This document shows, one piece after another, positions 16,145-23,729 of a stretch of 25,119 nucleotides of DNA. Source of the stretch: UBA1801 sp035353395 (GTDB lineage Bacteria > Acidobacteriota > Holophagae > Holophagales > Holophagaceae); the NCBI GenBank assembly GCA_035353395.1, contig DAOPZL010000040.1:1-25119 (forward strand), read 5' to 3'. The number at the start of each line of letters is the position of its first letter. Within the stretch, counting starts at the first letter, position 1. Made by a program: the position numbers and the translations under genes. Under the pieces are notes generated by a model. The model saw nothing but the letters and a program-made list of their open reading frames with translations, did not search any database and was not told the DNA's origin.

Positions 16145-17070
16145 CCCTCCCCCGGCCGCCTTCTCGCCCTCGGATGCGCCCCCTCGTAGGTCCGGGCCAG
16201 CTGTTCCAGGTCCAGGTGGGTGTAGCGCTGGGTGGTGCTCAGGCTGGCGTGGCCGAGGAGTTCCTGGATGGCGCGGAGATCCATGCCCCGGCCCAGGAGG
16301 TGCGTGGCGAAGCTGTGCCGGAGGGCGTGCGGGCTCACCTTGGCCCGCAGGGAGGCGTGCTCGATGACCTGGGCCAGGAAGGTCCTGACGCTGGTGGGCG
16401 TGAGCCGGCCTCCCCGCTGGTTCAGGAACAGGGCCGCCGACGGAGGGAGGTGCTTCTCCGCGAGGAAGGCCCTCCGGTAGGCCAGGTAGGCCTCCAGGCA
16501 CCTCTCCGCGGCCGCGTGGAAGGGGACCAGGCGCTCCTTCCGTCCCTTGCCCAGCACCCGGAGCGTCCGCTGTTCCTGGAGGAGGTCCTGGAGGTCGAGG
16601 CCGGTGAGTTCCGAGACCCGCAGGCCCGAGGCGTAGAGCAGCTCCAGCAGGCAGCGCAGGCGTGCCGTGGGAAAGTCCGTGGCCTCGGGCAGGTCCAGCA
16701 GCGAGGAGCTTTCCTCCTCGGTCAGGAAGGCCGGGAGGCGCTGGGGCTGCTTGGGGTTCCGCAGCCCGGAGGCCGGATTGCCCTGGATCCGCTGGGTCTC
16801 GAAGAGCCAGCGGTAGAAGGCCCGGACGGTGCTCAGGATCCTCGCCTGGCTCGCCGGGTCGAGGCCCCGTTCCCCGAGTTCCAGCGCGAAACGGCGCAGC
16901 ACCCGGGGTTTCACCTCCCAGCCTTCCCACTGCTGGCCGACGGCGTGGGCCACGAGCTTTTCCAGGTCCGCCCTTTGCGCCCGCTCCGTATGGGGAGAGA
17001 CCCCCCTCGCGCGCTGCTCCAGGTGGAAGGCCGTCACGGCTTCCGACAAGGGGACTTGTGATTCCTTCAT
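16141..17070 (-). CDS. Tyrosine site-specific recombinase, XerC/XerD type
   Basis: The 309-residue protein has an N-terminal SAM-like core-binding domain (about 1-105) and a C-terminal catalytic domain with the full set of active residues: Arg151 in SGLRVSEL, Lys175 in GKGRKERLVP, His248 and Arg251 in HALRHSFATH, His274 in LLGHASLSTTQ, and nucleophile Tyr283 in RYTH. Xer recombinases resolve chromosome dimers at dif. Length and motif wording fit that role better than a phage integrase, and no phage genes or attachment site are seen nearby. Whether it is the XerC or XerD equivalent cannot be decided here. Its stop shares a CTAG with the stop of the convergent fusion gene. Its ATG lies near the acyl-CoA synthetase gene, read in the other direction. 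Confidence 0.92.
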   Translation of the reverse strand: MKESQVPLSEAVTAFHLEQRARGVSPHTERAQRADLEKLVAHAVGQQWEGWEVKPRVLRRFALELGERGLDPASQARILSTVRAFYRWLFETQRIQGNPASGLRNPKQPQRLPAFLTEEESSSLLDLPEATDFPTARLRCLLELLYASGLRVSELTGLDLQDLLQEQRTLRVLGKGRKERLVPFHAAAERCLEAYLAYRRAFLAEKHLPPSAALFLNQRGGRLTPTSVRTFLAQVIEHASLRAKVSPHALRHSFATHLLGRGMDLRAIQELLGHASLSTTQRYTHLDLEQLARTYEGAHPRARRRPGEG

Positions 17071-17146
17071 GGGTTCCCGGGCCTCGCCCCAAGCCTACCT
17101 CGAATCAGCTCCGGGTCTGCTACTATCTCGCTTCGGGAGTCCAGGG

Positions 17147-18979
17147 TTGATAGAAACCATCGCTCAACTGTTCTATGAAGCCGTCGCGCACGATCTTCCC
17201 GAAGCCCTGGCCTACAGGTCGCACGGAAAATTCCGGCCGGTCTCCCATCAGGAGATCCTCGCGAGGGTGGAACGGCTGGCCCTGGCCCTGGACGAGAAGG
17301 GGCTCAGGAACGGCGACCGCATCGCGATCCTCTCCGAGAACCGTCCCGAATGGGCCGTGCAGGACTACGCCTGCGCCATCTCGGGCCTGCCCACCGTGCC
17401 CATCTATCCCACCCTGAACGCGGCCCAGGTGCGCCACATCCTCCAGGACAGCGGGGCGCGCTGGGTCTTCTGCTCCACCAACGACCAGCTCGCGAAGGTC
17501 CTGGCCCACTGGGACGAGCTCCCGGACCTCGAGGCCGCCGTCCTGATCGGCGGGGAGCCCAAGCCCCGCGAGGAGGGGCGGCAGGTCCTCAAGTGGAGGA
17601 CCCTCATGGCCCTGGGTGCGTCCATGGAGGCCCGGCGGCCGGAAGTCCGCGCCTGGGGCTCCGCACGCAAGCCCCAGGACCTCCTGACCCTCATCTACAC
17701 CTCCGGGACGACCGGGGATCCCAAGGGCGCCATGCTGAGCCACGGCAACCTGGTCTCCAACATCCACGCCACCCTCAAGATCCTCCAGCCCCGCAAGGGG
17801 GAGCGGTGCCTGAGCGTCCTGCCCCTCTCCCACATCTACGAGCGCATGGCGGGGAACTACATCATGTTCTTCTGCGGCGTCTCGATCTACTACAGCCAGA
17901 ACCACATGACCCTGGCCCAGGACCTCATGGAGACCCGTCCCGAGCTCTTCCTGGCGGTGCCCCGGATCTTCGAGAAGATCTACTCCAGGGTGCGAGACAC
18001 GGCCATGGAGGGGAACCCGCTGAAGCCCGCGGTCCTGGGCTGGGCCATGAGGGTGGGACACAGCTTGGCCGGCCACCACTTCCGCGGGGAGCGTCCGGGA
18101 CGGGCGCTCAGCGCGGTGGGCTACCTGGCGGACCGGCTGGTGTTCTCGAACGTCCGGGTCCGCACGGGAGGCCGGATCCGCCTGGCCATCTCCGGAGGCG
18201 CGGCCCTGAACCCCAAGGTGAACGAGTTCTTCTGGTCCCTGGGCGTGCCCATCTACGAGGGCTACGGACTGACGGAGACGAGCCCCATCGTGGCCCTCAA
18301 CGTCCCCGGCAAGGTCCTGCCCGGCACCGTGGGCCATCCGGTCATGGAGGAATGGGAGGGCAAGCCCTTCCTGAAGCTGGCGGAGGACGGAGAGATCCTC
18401 GTGCGAGGTCCCAACGTGATGATGGGCTACTGGAGGAACGAGGAAGCCACCCGCGAGGTCATGGACGCCGAAGGCTACTTCCACACCGGGGACATCGGGG
18501 AACTGCTCGAGGGAGGCCAGCTCAAGATCACGGACCGGAAGAAGGAGATCCTGGTGACCCTGGGCGGCAAGAACATCGCGCCCCAGCCCATCGAGAACCT
18601 CCTGCGCGCGGACAAGTACATCGAGCAGGCCGTGGTCATCGGGGACCGGCAGAACTTCGTCGCCGCGATCATCGTCCCCCACTTCCCCGCGCTCAAGCTC
18701 TGGGCCTCCCGCCAGCACCTGAAGTTCAAGACCCACGAGAACCTGATCGCCCTCCCGGAAGTCCAGGCCAAGCTGAAGAAGCAGGTGGGGAACGTGAACA
18801 CCAAGCTGGCGAAGTACGAGCGGGTCCACAAGATCCTGCTGGTCGCCCAGGAGATGACCCCGGAGAACGGGATGCTCACCCCCTCCCTCAAGGTCAAGCG
18901 GCGGGTGGTGAACGCCCACTTCAAGGACCGCATCGAGGCGCTCTACCGCTGCAACGGCATCGGGAGAGTCGAGGACTGA
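17147..18979 (+). CDS. Long-chain fatty acid-CoA ligase (AMP-binding family)
   Basis: The enzyme activates fatty acids with ATP and CoA through an acyl-adenylate. From the TTG at 17147 it has 610 residues. It shows the P-loop LIYTSGTTGDPKGAMLSH (about 182-199), YGLTETSP (about 373), the ATP/AMP-binding YFHTGDIG (about 444) and the hinge plus C-terminal domain ITDRKKEILVTLGGKNIAPQ. Overall order and length fit the FadD15-like long-chain synthetases. GGGAG sits about seven bases before the TTG, and TACTAT (17121-17126) could be its -10. An in-frame ATG at 17069 would extend into the xer start region but has no ribosome binding site. It converges with the MATE gene, six bases apart. Confidence 0.93.
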   Translation: MIETIAQLFYEAVAHDLPEALAYRSHGKFRPVSHQEILARVERLALALDEKGLRNGDRIAILSENRPEWAVQDYACAISGLPTVPIYPTLNAAQVRHILQDSGARWVFCSTNDQLAKVLAHWDELPDLEAAVLIGGEPKPREEGRQVLKWRTLMALGASMEARRPEVRAWGSARKPQDLLTLIYTSGTTGDPKGAMLSHGNLVSNIHATLKILQPRKGERCLSVLPLSHIYERMAGNYIMFFCGVSIYYSQNHMTLAQDLMETRPELFLAVPRIFEKIYSRVRDTAMEGNPLKPAVLGWAMRVGHSLAGHHFRGERPGRALSAVGYLADRLVFSNVRVRTGGRIRLAISGGAALNPKVNEFFWSLGVPIYEGYGLTETSPIVALNVPGKVLPGTVGHPVMEEWEGKPFLKLAEDGEILVRGPNVMMGYWRNEEATREVMDAEGYFHTGDIGELLEGGQLKITDRKKEILVTLGGKNIAPQPIENLLRADKYIEQAVVIGDRQNFVAAIIVPHFPALKLWASRQHLKFKTHENLIALPEVQAKLKKQVGNVNTKLAKYERVHKILLVAQEMTPENGMLTPSLKVKRRVVNAHFKDRIEALYRCNGIGRVED

Positions 18980-18985
18980 GGCGCT

Positions 18986-20401
18986 TCAGGAGCCGGCAGG
19001 CGCCTCGGCCGGCGTCTCGACTTCCCCGCCGTGCAGGTCCCGGACGAGGTTGTTGAGCCACTTCCCGGACAGGAGCCGCCATACGCCCAGGCCCGCCTTG
19101 ACCCACTCCTCCAGGGTCACCAGGAGGATGACCAGGTGGATGGGCCAGTGCAGGACCATCACGCCCAGGGCCGCCATGGGGATGCCGATGCACCAGGGCG
19201 TCAGCACGTCGATGAGGGCGGCGAAGACGGTGTCGCCCGCGCTACGGCAGACCCCCACCACGACGATCATGTTGATGCTCCGCAGGAACATGGTGCCGCC
19301 GTAGACGTAGGCTGCCTTCCGGCAGGCGTCGTGGATCCCCGGGCTCACGTCGAAGAACGACAGGAAGAGGCCCGCGGAAAGGGCGAGGATGGCGCCGACC
19401 ACAAGGCCGACGAAGACGCCCAGGAGGACGCTCCGCTTGGCGTACACCCGGGCGGTCTCCTCCTCCTGGGCCCCGATCCGGTTGCCGATCATGGTGCCGC
19501 AGGAGTTGCCGAGCCCCATGAGCACGGAGAAGAAGAGGTTGCTCATCACTTCCATGATCTGCGCCGTGGTCGTCGCCTGGACGCCCTGCATCCCGTAGAA
19601 GAACGTGTAGAGGCTCACCCCGATGGACCAGAAGACCTCGTTGGCGATGACCGGCGTCACGGGCTTGATGAAGCGGCGGAGGAACTCCTTCGAATATCCG
19701 CCCATCTCGGACCAGGAGGCCGCCAGCTCGTAGCGGTTGCCGTAGATGATCGCGAGCAGCAGCCCCAGCTCCAGGGACCGGGCGACCAGGGTGGCCAGCG
19801 CGGAGCCTCGGACCCCCAGGGCCGGGAACCCGAACCTCCCATAGATCAGCACGTAGTTCAGGGCGGTGTTGACGGCCAGGGCCATCGCGCTGGCGTAGAA
19901 CGGCGGCCGGGTGCGTCCGACCCCCCGGCTCTGGATGGCGTAGGCGGAAGTGACCGCCTGGACGAGGTAGCTCCATCCCATGATGCGCAGGAAGGCGGCC
20001 CCCTGCTCCACCACCTGCGGGTCGCGGATGAAGAAGGTCATGAACTGCCGCGGCATGAACTGGGAGACGACCAGGAAGGGGACGGCCATCGCGACGCTGA
20101 TCCTCATGGAGATCCCCAGGACCTTGCGGACCGAGGCCAGGTCGCCCTTGCCCCAGAACTGCGCGCAGAACATGTTGGCGCCGCTGTTCACTCCGAACAC
20201 GAAGAGCGCGAAGACGAAGCTCAGCTTGTTCGCGACCCCCACCGCCGAGATCGCCGCATCCCCCTTGCCGCCGATCATGACGTTGTCCACCAGGGCCAGC
20301 CCGTTGAAGATCAGGTTCTGCAGCATCACGGGCAGGCCGATCCTGAAGACGTCCGCGTAGTAGGCGCGGTCCTTGAAATCGAGCACTTTCAGGTTCTGCA
20401 T
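18986..20401 (-). CDS. MATE family efflux transporter
   Basis: The 471-residue protein is strongly hydrophobic, with about twelve membrane segments arranged as two halves. It has MATE-type signatures: GLPVMLQNLIFNGLALVDNV in the first helix and SAVGVANKLSFVF in the second. The second half repeats the pattern with IANEVFWSIGVSLYTFFYG and GLGNSCGTMIGNRIGA. Such proteins export drugs, dyes or metabolites using a sodium or proton gradient; the substrate is not predictable. The ATG at 20401 has only a weak GGCGGG site. The gene follows the VanX-type dipeptidase gene on the same strand, separated by 109 bases with strong hairpins, so co-transcription is possible. Confidence 0.93.
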   Translation of the reverse strand: MQNLKVLDFKDRAYYADVFRIGLPVMLQNLIFNGLALVDNVMIGGKGDAAISAVGVANKLSFVFALFVFGVNSGANMFCAQFWGKGDLASVRKVLGISMRISVAMAVPFLVVSQFMPRQFMTFFIRDPQVVEQGAAFLRIMGWSYLVQAVTSAYAIQSRGVGRTRPPFYASAMALAVNTALNYVLIYGRFGFPALGVRGSALATLVARSLELGLLLAIIYGNRYELAASWSEMGGYSKEFLRRFIKPVTPVIANEVFWSIGVSLYTFFYGMQGVQATTTAQIMEVMSNLFFSVLMGLGNSCGTMIGNRIGAQEEETARVYAKRSVLLGVFVGLVVGAILALSAGLFLSFFDVSPGIHDACRKAAYVYGGTMFLRSINMIVVVGVCRSAGDTVFAALIDVLTPWCIGIPMAALGVMVLHWPIHLVILLVTLEEWVKAGLGVWRLLSGKWLNNLVRDLHGGEVETPAEAPAGS

Positions 20402-20425
20402 GCGAACACCCGCCTAGCGTCCTCT

Positions 20426-20499
20426 CCGTCCGGGGGCGCGGAGTCTGGAGGCCTGCCCGGACGGCCTGTCCGCCGTCCGCCCCGGTCCCCCGCGGACCG
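20426..20499 (-). repeat. Cluster of mutually exclusive hairpins upstream of the MATE gene
   Basis: Three stems are visible. GGTCC-type arms pair at 20483-20488 and 20494-20499. An 8-base stem pairs 20458-20465 with 20472-20479. A 9-base stem pairs 20426-20434 with 20456-20464. The last two share the segment 20456-20465 and cannot form together, which is the geometry of an RNA switch or attenuator. None is followed by a T-run, so a simple intrinsic terminator is not supported. GC-rich spacers form such stems easily by chance. Confidence 0.5.
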
Positions 20500-20510
20500 T
20501 CCTTGTCAGT

Positions 20511-21182
20511 TCATTCGATGATCTTGTACCGCGCCTTGGCCTCGGCCCTGGAAAAGGCATCGAAGTGCCACCATTCGTTGGGGATCGGCCTGAAACCCGC
20601 CTCGACCATGAGGTTGCGCAGCAGGGCGCGGTTCTCGACCTGCCCGGCCGTGAGCTTCCCCTCCTTCAGGAAGCGCTCCTCGTAGCGGGGCTGCGCCAGC
20701 TCGCCGAGGAAGTCGTAGGGCGTCCCCATGTCGAGTTCGGCGCCCTGCGCGTCCACGATGGTCAGGTCCACGGCCGACCCGAAGTTGTGGATCGAACCGG
20801 AGTCGGGACTGGACACGTACTTCTGCTGTTCGGTGCCCTTCACGAGATCCCACATGATCCGCTGGACGCGCCGGGGCCGCGCGCCGTCGAAAACCTTCAG
20901 CGAATACCCCGGATGGAGCTTCCGCAGGAGCCCCTGCGCCTTGGCGACCCTCCCGGCCACCTCCTTCTGGAGGTAGCAGTTCTCCAGGTCTCCGTAGGCG
21001 TCCTGGTGCATGAAGTTGTCGACCGTCGAGTACTTCAGCTCCACCTGGATCGTGCGGTCGAGGCTGCGCACGTCCACCAGCCCGGCCCGCCTCAGCTGAA
21101 GCTCGATCGGGCCGGGGGCCTTCCCCGCCAGCAGGGGCACCCAAAGCAGCAGCGCGATGACCGGACGCCATTCCAGGGCCAT
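20511..21182 (-). CDS. D-alanyl-D-alanine dipeptidase, VanX/DdpX type, with signal peptide
   Basis: VanX-family zinc dipeptidases cleave free D-Ala-D-Ala. From the ATG at 21182 the protein has 223 residues. It shows a hydrophobic N-terminal segment (VIALLLWVPLLAG), VFDGARPRRVQ with Arg102, SIHNFGSAVDLTI with zinc ligands His132 and Asp139, and EWWHFD with catalytic Glu203 and ligand His206. These match the known VanX active-site residues. GGAG six bases before the ATG supports this start over an in-frame TTG at 21194. Export to the periplasm points to peptidoglycan turnover or dipeptide use rather than vancomycin resistance, since no vanH or vanA-like ligase gene is nearby. It reads toward the MATE gene. 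Confidence 0.92.
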   Translation of the reverse strand: MALEWRPVIALLLWVPLLAGKAPGPIELQLRRAGLVDVRSLDRTIQVELKYSTVDNFMHQDAYGDLENCYLQKEVAGRVAKAQGLLRKLHPGYSLKVFDGARPRRVQRIMWDLVKGTEQQKYVSSPDSGSIHNFGSAVDLTIVDAQGAELDMGTPYDFLGELAQPRYEERFLKEGKLTAGQVENRALLRNLMVEAGFRPIPNEWWHFDAFSRAEAKARYKIIE

Positions 21183-21342
21183 GTAGATCTCCAATCATTT
21201 CCATTATTGCTGGAAAGCAGGCGAAACGCCACGCGCCGCGCAGGGCATGGCCGGACCAGGACCTTCGCGGCATGGGGCGACCTGCCCCGGGCTTCGCAGC
21301 CGGGAACGAGCCTGGAGACGTCCCCGGCAGGAAGGATTGACG

Positions 21343-22221
21343 ATGGATTTCCCGGCGGACCTCCCGCTACATTCGAAGCACGCCCGCCGGTCCCGGGACC
21401 CGGGCATGTCCGAATCCATGAACCCATCCAGCCAAGGCCAACCCGCAGGAGTCCTCCCCAGGATCATGTCCGGACGGGGGGGATCCGTCTTCGCCTTCGC
21501 CCTGCTCGCAAGTCTCGGGGCGGCGCGGGGAAATTCTTCCGCGCGGACGCTGGGCTGGATCCTGGCGCTCCTGGCGGCGGCATGGCTCGCGGCCGGGCTC
21601 TTCGGCCGCCTGCTGGACGAGGTCGCGGATCCGGAGCGTTTCCCCCGGTCCATGGCGCTCCGGGCCGGATTCGGCGGCGCGGTCGCCCTCTTCGGATTCT
21701 CCGCGGGCATGCTGGGTCCCCTCCCCTGGCGGCTGGTCCCGCCCGCCCTGGGGATCCTGCTGGGATATCCGGTCTGCCGGCGCTTCGTCCGCCGGCCGCG
21801 GGCCATCCTCGGCCTGGCGCTGGCCGGGGCTCCCCTCGGCGCCTGGATCGCCGTCGCCGGCTGCCCGGAGCCCCCCGCGGGATGGCTCGCCCTCGGGGTC
21901 CTGGCCTGGACCGCGGGATCCGCCCTGCCCCAGCCACGGGCGGAGGCGCGCCTCGATCCATCCCTGGGGCCGCACCCGGTTCCGCCAGGGCCCGCCGGGA
22001 TCCCGCGCGGGCTCCAGGCCCTCGCCCTCGTCGCCTGGGCGGCCTTCAACCTCGACATGGAGGCGCACCTGCTCCCCTGGGCAGCGTGGGGCGCGGTGGC
22101 GGCCCTCCTGCTCCGCCGGCGGGCGGTTCCGGACAATCCCGTCCCGATGGACCACCTGGCGGGTCCCCTCCTTCTCCTTGGCTTCCTGCTGGAATGGTTC
22201 CGGGGTCTTGCCTGCTCCTAG
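21343..22221 (+). CDS. UbiA-like membrane protein lacking catalytic motifs
   Basis: The 292-residue hydrophobic protein is recognisable as a relative of UbiA-type prenyltransferases (4-hydroxybenzoate or MqnP class). The helix before the first motif and the motif region (GLFGRLLDEVADPERFPRS, 85-103) align with the family NRxxDxxxDxxNPRT pattern. LLGYPVCRRFVRRPRAILGL and APLGAWIAVAG align with the usual YPxxKRxTxxPQxxLGL and APxGAWxAVxG segments. The Asn of motif 1 is Gly88 (Asp92 and Asp96 remain). The second motif, normally W-x-AGFD-x-xYxxxD, reads WTAGSALPQPRAE (from 189), so its aspartates are gone. AAGGA before the ATG at 21343 supports the start. The frame is intact, so this is a diverged protein rather than an obvious pseudogene. 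Function unknown. Confidence 0.7.
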   Translation: MDFPADLPLHSKHARRSRDPGMSESMNPSSQGQPAGVLPRIMSGRGGSVFAFALLASLGAARGNSSARTLGWILALLAAAWLAAGLFGRLLDEVADPERFPRSMALRAGFGGAVALFGFSAGMLGPLPWRLVPPALGILLGYPVCRRFVRRPRAILGLALAGAPLGAWIAVAGCPEPPAGWLALGVLAWTAGSALPQPRAEARLDPSLGPHPVPPGPAGIPRGLQALALVAWAAFNLDMEAHLLPWAAWGAVAALLLRRRAVPDNPVPMDHLAGPLLLLGFLLEWFRGLACS

Positions 22222-22228
22222 GCTGGAA

Positions 22229-22254
22229 AATCCAGACTCGACACAGCCTGGATT
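22229..22254 (+). repeat. Small inverted repeat in the leader of the M23 peptidase gene
   Basis: AATCCAG (22229-22235) and CTGGATT (22248-22254) form a perfect 7-base stem with a 12-base loop, between the UbiA-like stop and the peptidase ATG. No T-run follows, so it is more likely a leader structure or chance than a terminator. Confidence 0.45.
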
Positions 22255-22273
22255 CCAACGTAGGGTCATAAAG

Positions 22274-23221
22274 ATGGGACCGAAGAAGCTTCATGCGCGC
22301 CGTGGCGTACGGCTGAGCCGTCCGGATCCGCATCGTTTCTTCACGGTCATGCTGGTGTTCAGCCACAGGACCTTCCGCTGGTCCCTGGCCCGGAACACCA
22401 TCCTGTGGACCCTCGGCATCGCGATGGGCCTTTGGTCCCTGGCCATGGTCGGATCCGCCTACGGCTTCTGGGCCACCAAGAAGATCATGAGCTTCTCCCA
22501 GCTCCAGGCGGAGACGGCCCAGCAGCAGAAGCGCCTGCGGGACACCCTGAACAAGGCCAGGGGACTCGAGGACGAGATCGACACCCTGCAGCGCCAGCTC
22601 ACGGAACTCCAGAAGCTCATCGACCCGAAGACCCTCGCCCCGGAGCTCCCCCCGCCCCCCGAGGCCGCCTCGCCGCACAAGGGGAAGATCAGCCAGCTGC
22701 AGGGCGAGATCGAGCGCACCTGGGCCCAGACGAAGGCGATCCGCGCCGCGATGGATCCGATCATCGAACGCTGGAACCACACCCCGTCCATCTTCCCGAC
22801 CGCGGGCTACATGAGTTCCGGCTACGGAATCCGGCTGAGCCCCTTTTCCCGGGCGAACGAACAGGACGACGGCCTCCTCGGATTCCACCAGGGCATCGAC
22901 ATCTCGAACAGCCGCGGCACGCCCATCCAGGCCACCGCCGACGGGACCATCGAGACGGCCGGCTGGCAGGAGGGCTACGGCAACACCCTCGTCATCCGCC
23001 ACACCCCTGACATCGAGACGCTCTATGGCCACCTGGACACCATCGCCCCCCAGATCAAGGTGGGACAACTGGTGGCCCGCGGGGATATCCTGGGATACAT
23101 GGGACAGTCCGGGAGAGCGACCGGAGTCCATCTCCACTACGAAGTCCGGATCGATGGACGCCCGAAGGATCCCAAGCCCTACATGCGCCTCCAGCGCGAA
23201 TGGCTGTCCTCGTTCAAGTAG
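22274..23221 (+). CDS. Membrane-anchored M23 metallopeptidase (peptidoglycan endopeptidase)
   Basis: The 315-residue protein has a basic cytoplasmic N-terminus and one membrane helix (about 42-66). A coiled-coil stretch follows (about 75-160, with LQAETAQQQKRLRD and LQRQLTELQKL), then a C-terminal LytM/M23 domain. The zinc and catalytic residues are complete: HQGID (His205, Asp209), YGHLD (His253) and HLHYEV (His286, His288). Such enzymes cleave peptide cross-links in the wall, so it should be active rather than a degenerate EnvC-like activator. The bactofilin gene starts 15 bases after its stop. This peptidase-bactofilin pairing is known from Helicobacter (Csd1 with CcmA) and others, where it shapes the cell. 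A polar TAGGG precedes the ATG. Confidence 0.93.
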   Translation: MGPKKLHARRGVRLSRPDPHRFFTVMLVFSHRTFRWSLARNTILWTLGIAMGLWSLAMVGSAYGFWATKKIMSFSQLQAETAQQQKRLRDTLNKARGLEDEIDTLQRQLTELQKLIDPKTLAPELPPPPEAASPHKGKISQLQGEIERTWAQTKAIRAAMDPIIERWNHTPSIFPTAGYMSSGYGIRLSPFSRANEQDDGLLGFHQGIDISNSRGTPIQATADGTIETAGWQEGYGNTLVIRHTPDIETLYGHLDTIAPQIKVGQLVARGDILGYMGQSGRATGVHLHYEVRIDGRPKDPKPYMRLQREWLSSFK

Positions 23222-23236
23222 CCGGGAGCCGATGCC

Positions 23237-23677
23237 ATGTTCAATCATCTGTCCAACGGGCGCAGGAAGAAGATCGACGCCACCCAGGCGATCCATTCGC
23301 TGCTGGGGAAGGGGACGGTGTGGAAGGGCGACATCCACTGCGGGGCCAACAGCGTCCGCGTGGAGGGCATGGTCGAAGGGTCGATCCACAGCGAGGGAGA
23401 AGTCACGATCGCCCCGACCGGCCTCGTGAAGGGGCATATCCACGCGAAGCACCTGATCGTGACCGGCCGCGTGGAGGGCATCTTCCGGATCTCGGAATGC
23501 CTGGAAATCCACGGAACGGGCTGGGTGGAAGGCGAAGTCGAGGTGGGGACCCTCGTGGTCGACGAGGGCGGCACCCTGCAAGGTTCCTGTGCCCGCAAAG
23601 GATCCGGCAGGACCAAGGACCTGGACGGCGGGGAAGCCAGTCCCGCCGAGAAGGCCCTGGAAACACCCGCTTCCTAG
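23237..23677 (+). CDS. Bactofilin (polymer-forming cytoskeletal protein)
   Basis: The 146-residue product has a central bactofilin (DUF583) beta-helix, about residues 26-118. It shows repeated turns with GDIHCGANSVRVEGMVEGSI, GEVTIAPTGLVKGHIHAK, LIVTGRVEGIF and WVEGEVEVGTLVV, with short polar ends on both sides. Bactofilins polymerise without nucleotide and localise wall enzymes or other partners. The ATG at 23237 follows GGGAG with about eight bases of spacing. The upstream M23 peptidase gene is almost certainly in the same transcript. The tail (about 119-146) is charged and variable, as in the family. Confidence 0.95.
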   Translation: MFNHLSNGRRKKIDATQAIHSLLGKGTVWKGDIHCGANSVRVEGMVEGSIHSEGEVTIAPTGLVKGHIHAKHLIVTGRVEGIFRISECLEIHGTGWVEGEVEVGTLVVDEGGTLQGSCARKGSGRTKDLDGGEASPAEKALETPAS

Positions 23678-23729
23678 CGCAAGTTCCGCGCGGAAGGCCG
23701 GAGGTCGCGCGCGGGACGGCGCCGAAGGC

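Noticed and set aside
16141..17070. A phage integrase marking a prophage or genomic island
   Set aside because: No phage genes, attachment repeats or adjacent tRNA are seen. The protein fits housekeeping Xer recombinases in length and motifs.
20426..20499. An intrinsic terminator between the dipeptidase and MATE genes
   Set aside because: The stems are strong but no T-run follows on either strand.
20511..21182. A vancomycin-resistance locus
   Set aside because: Only the VanX-type enzyme is present, it appears to be exported, and no vanH, vanA or vanRS-like gene is near.
23678..23729. Palindrome TTCCGCGCGGAA after the bactofilin gene as a terminator
   Set aside because: It is short, has no loop or T-run, and such GC palindromes are frequent in this composition.
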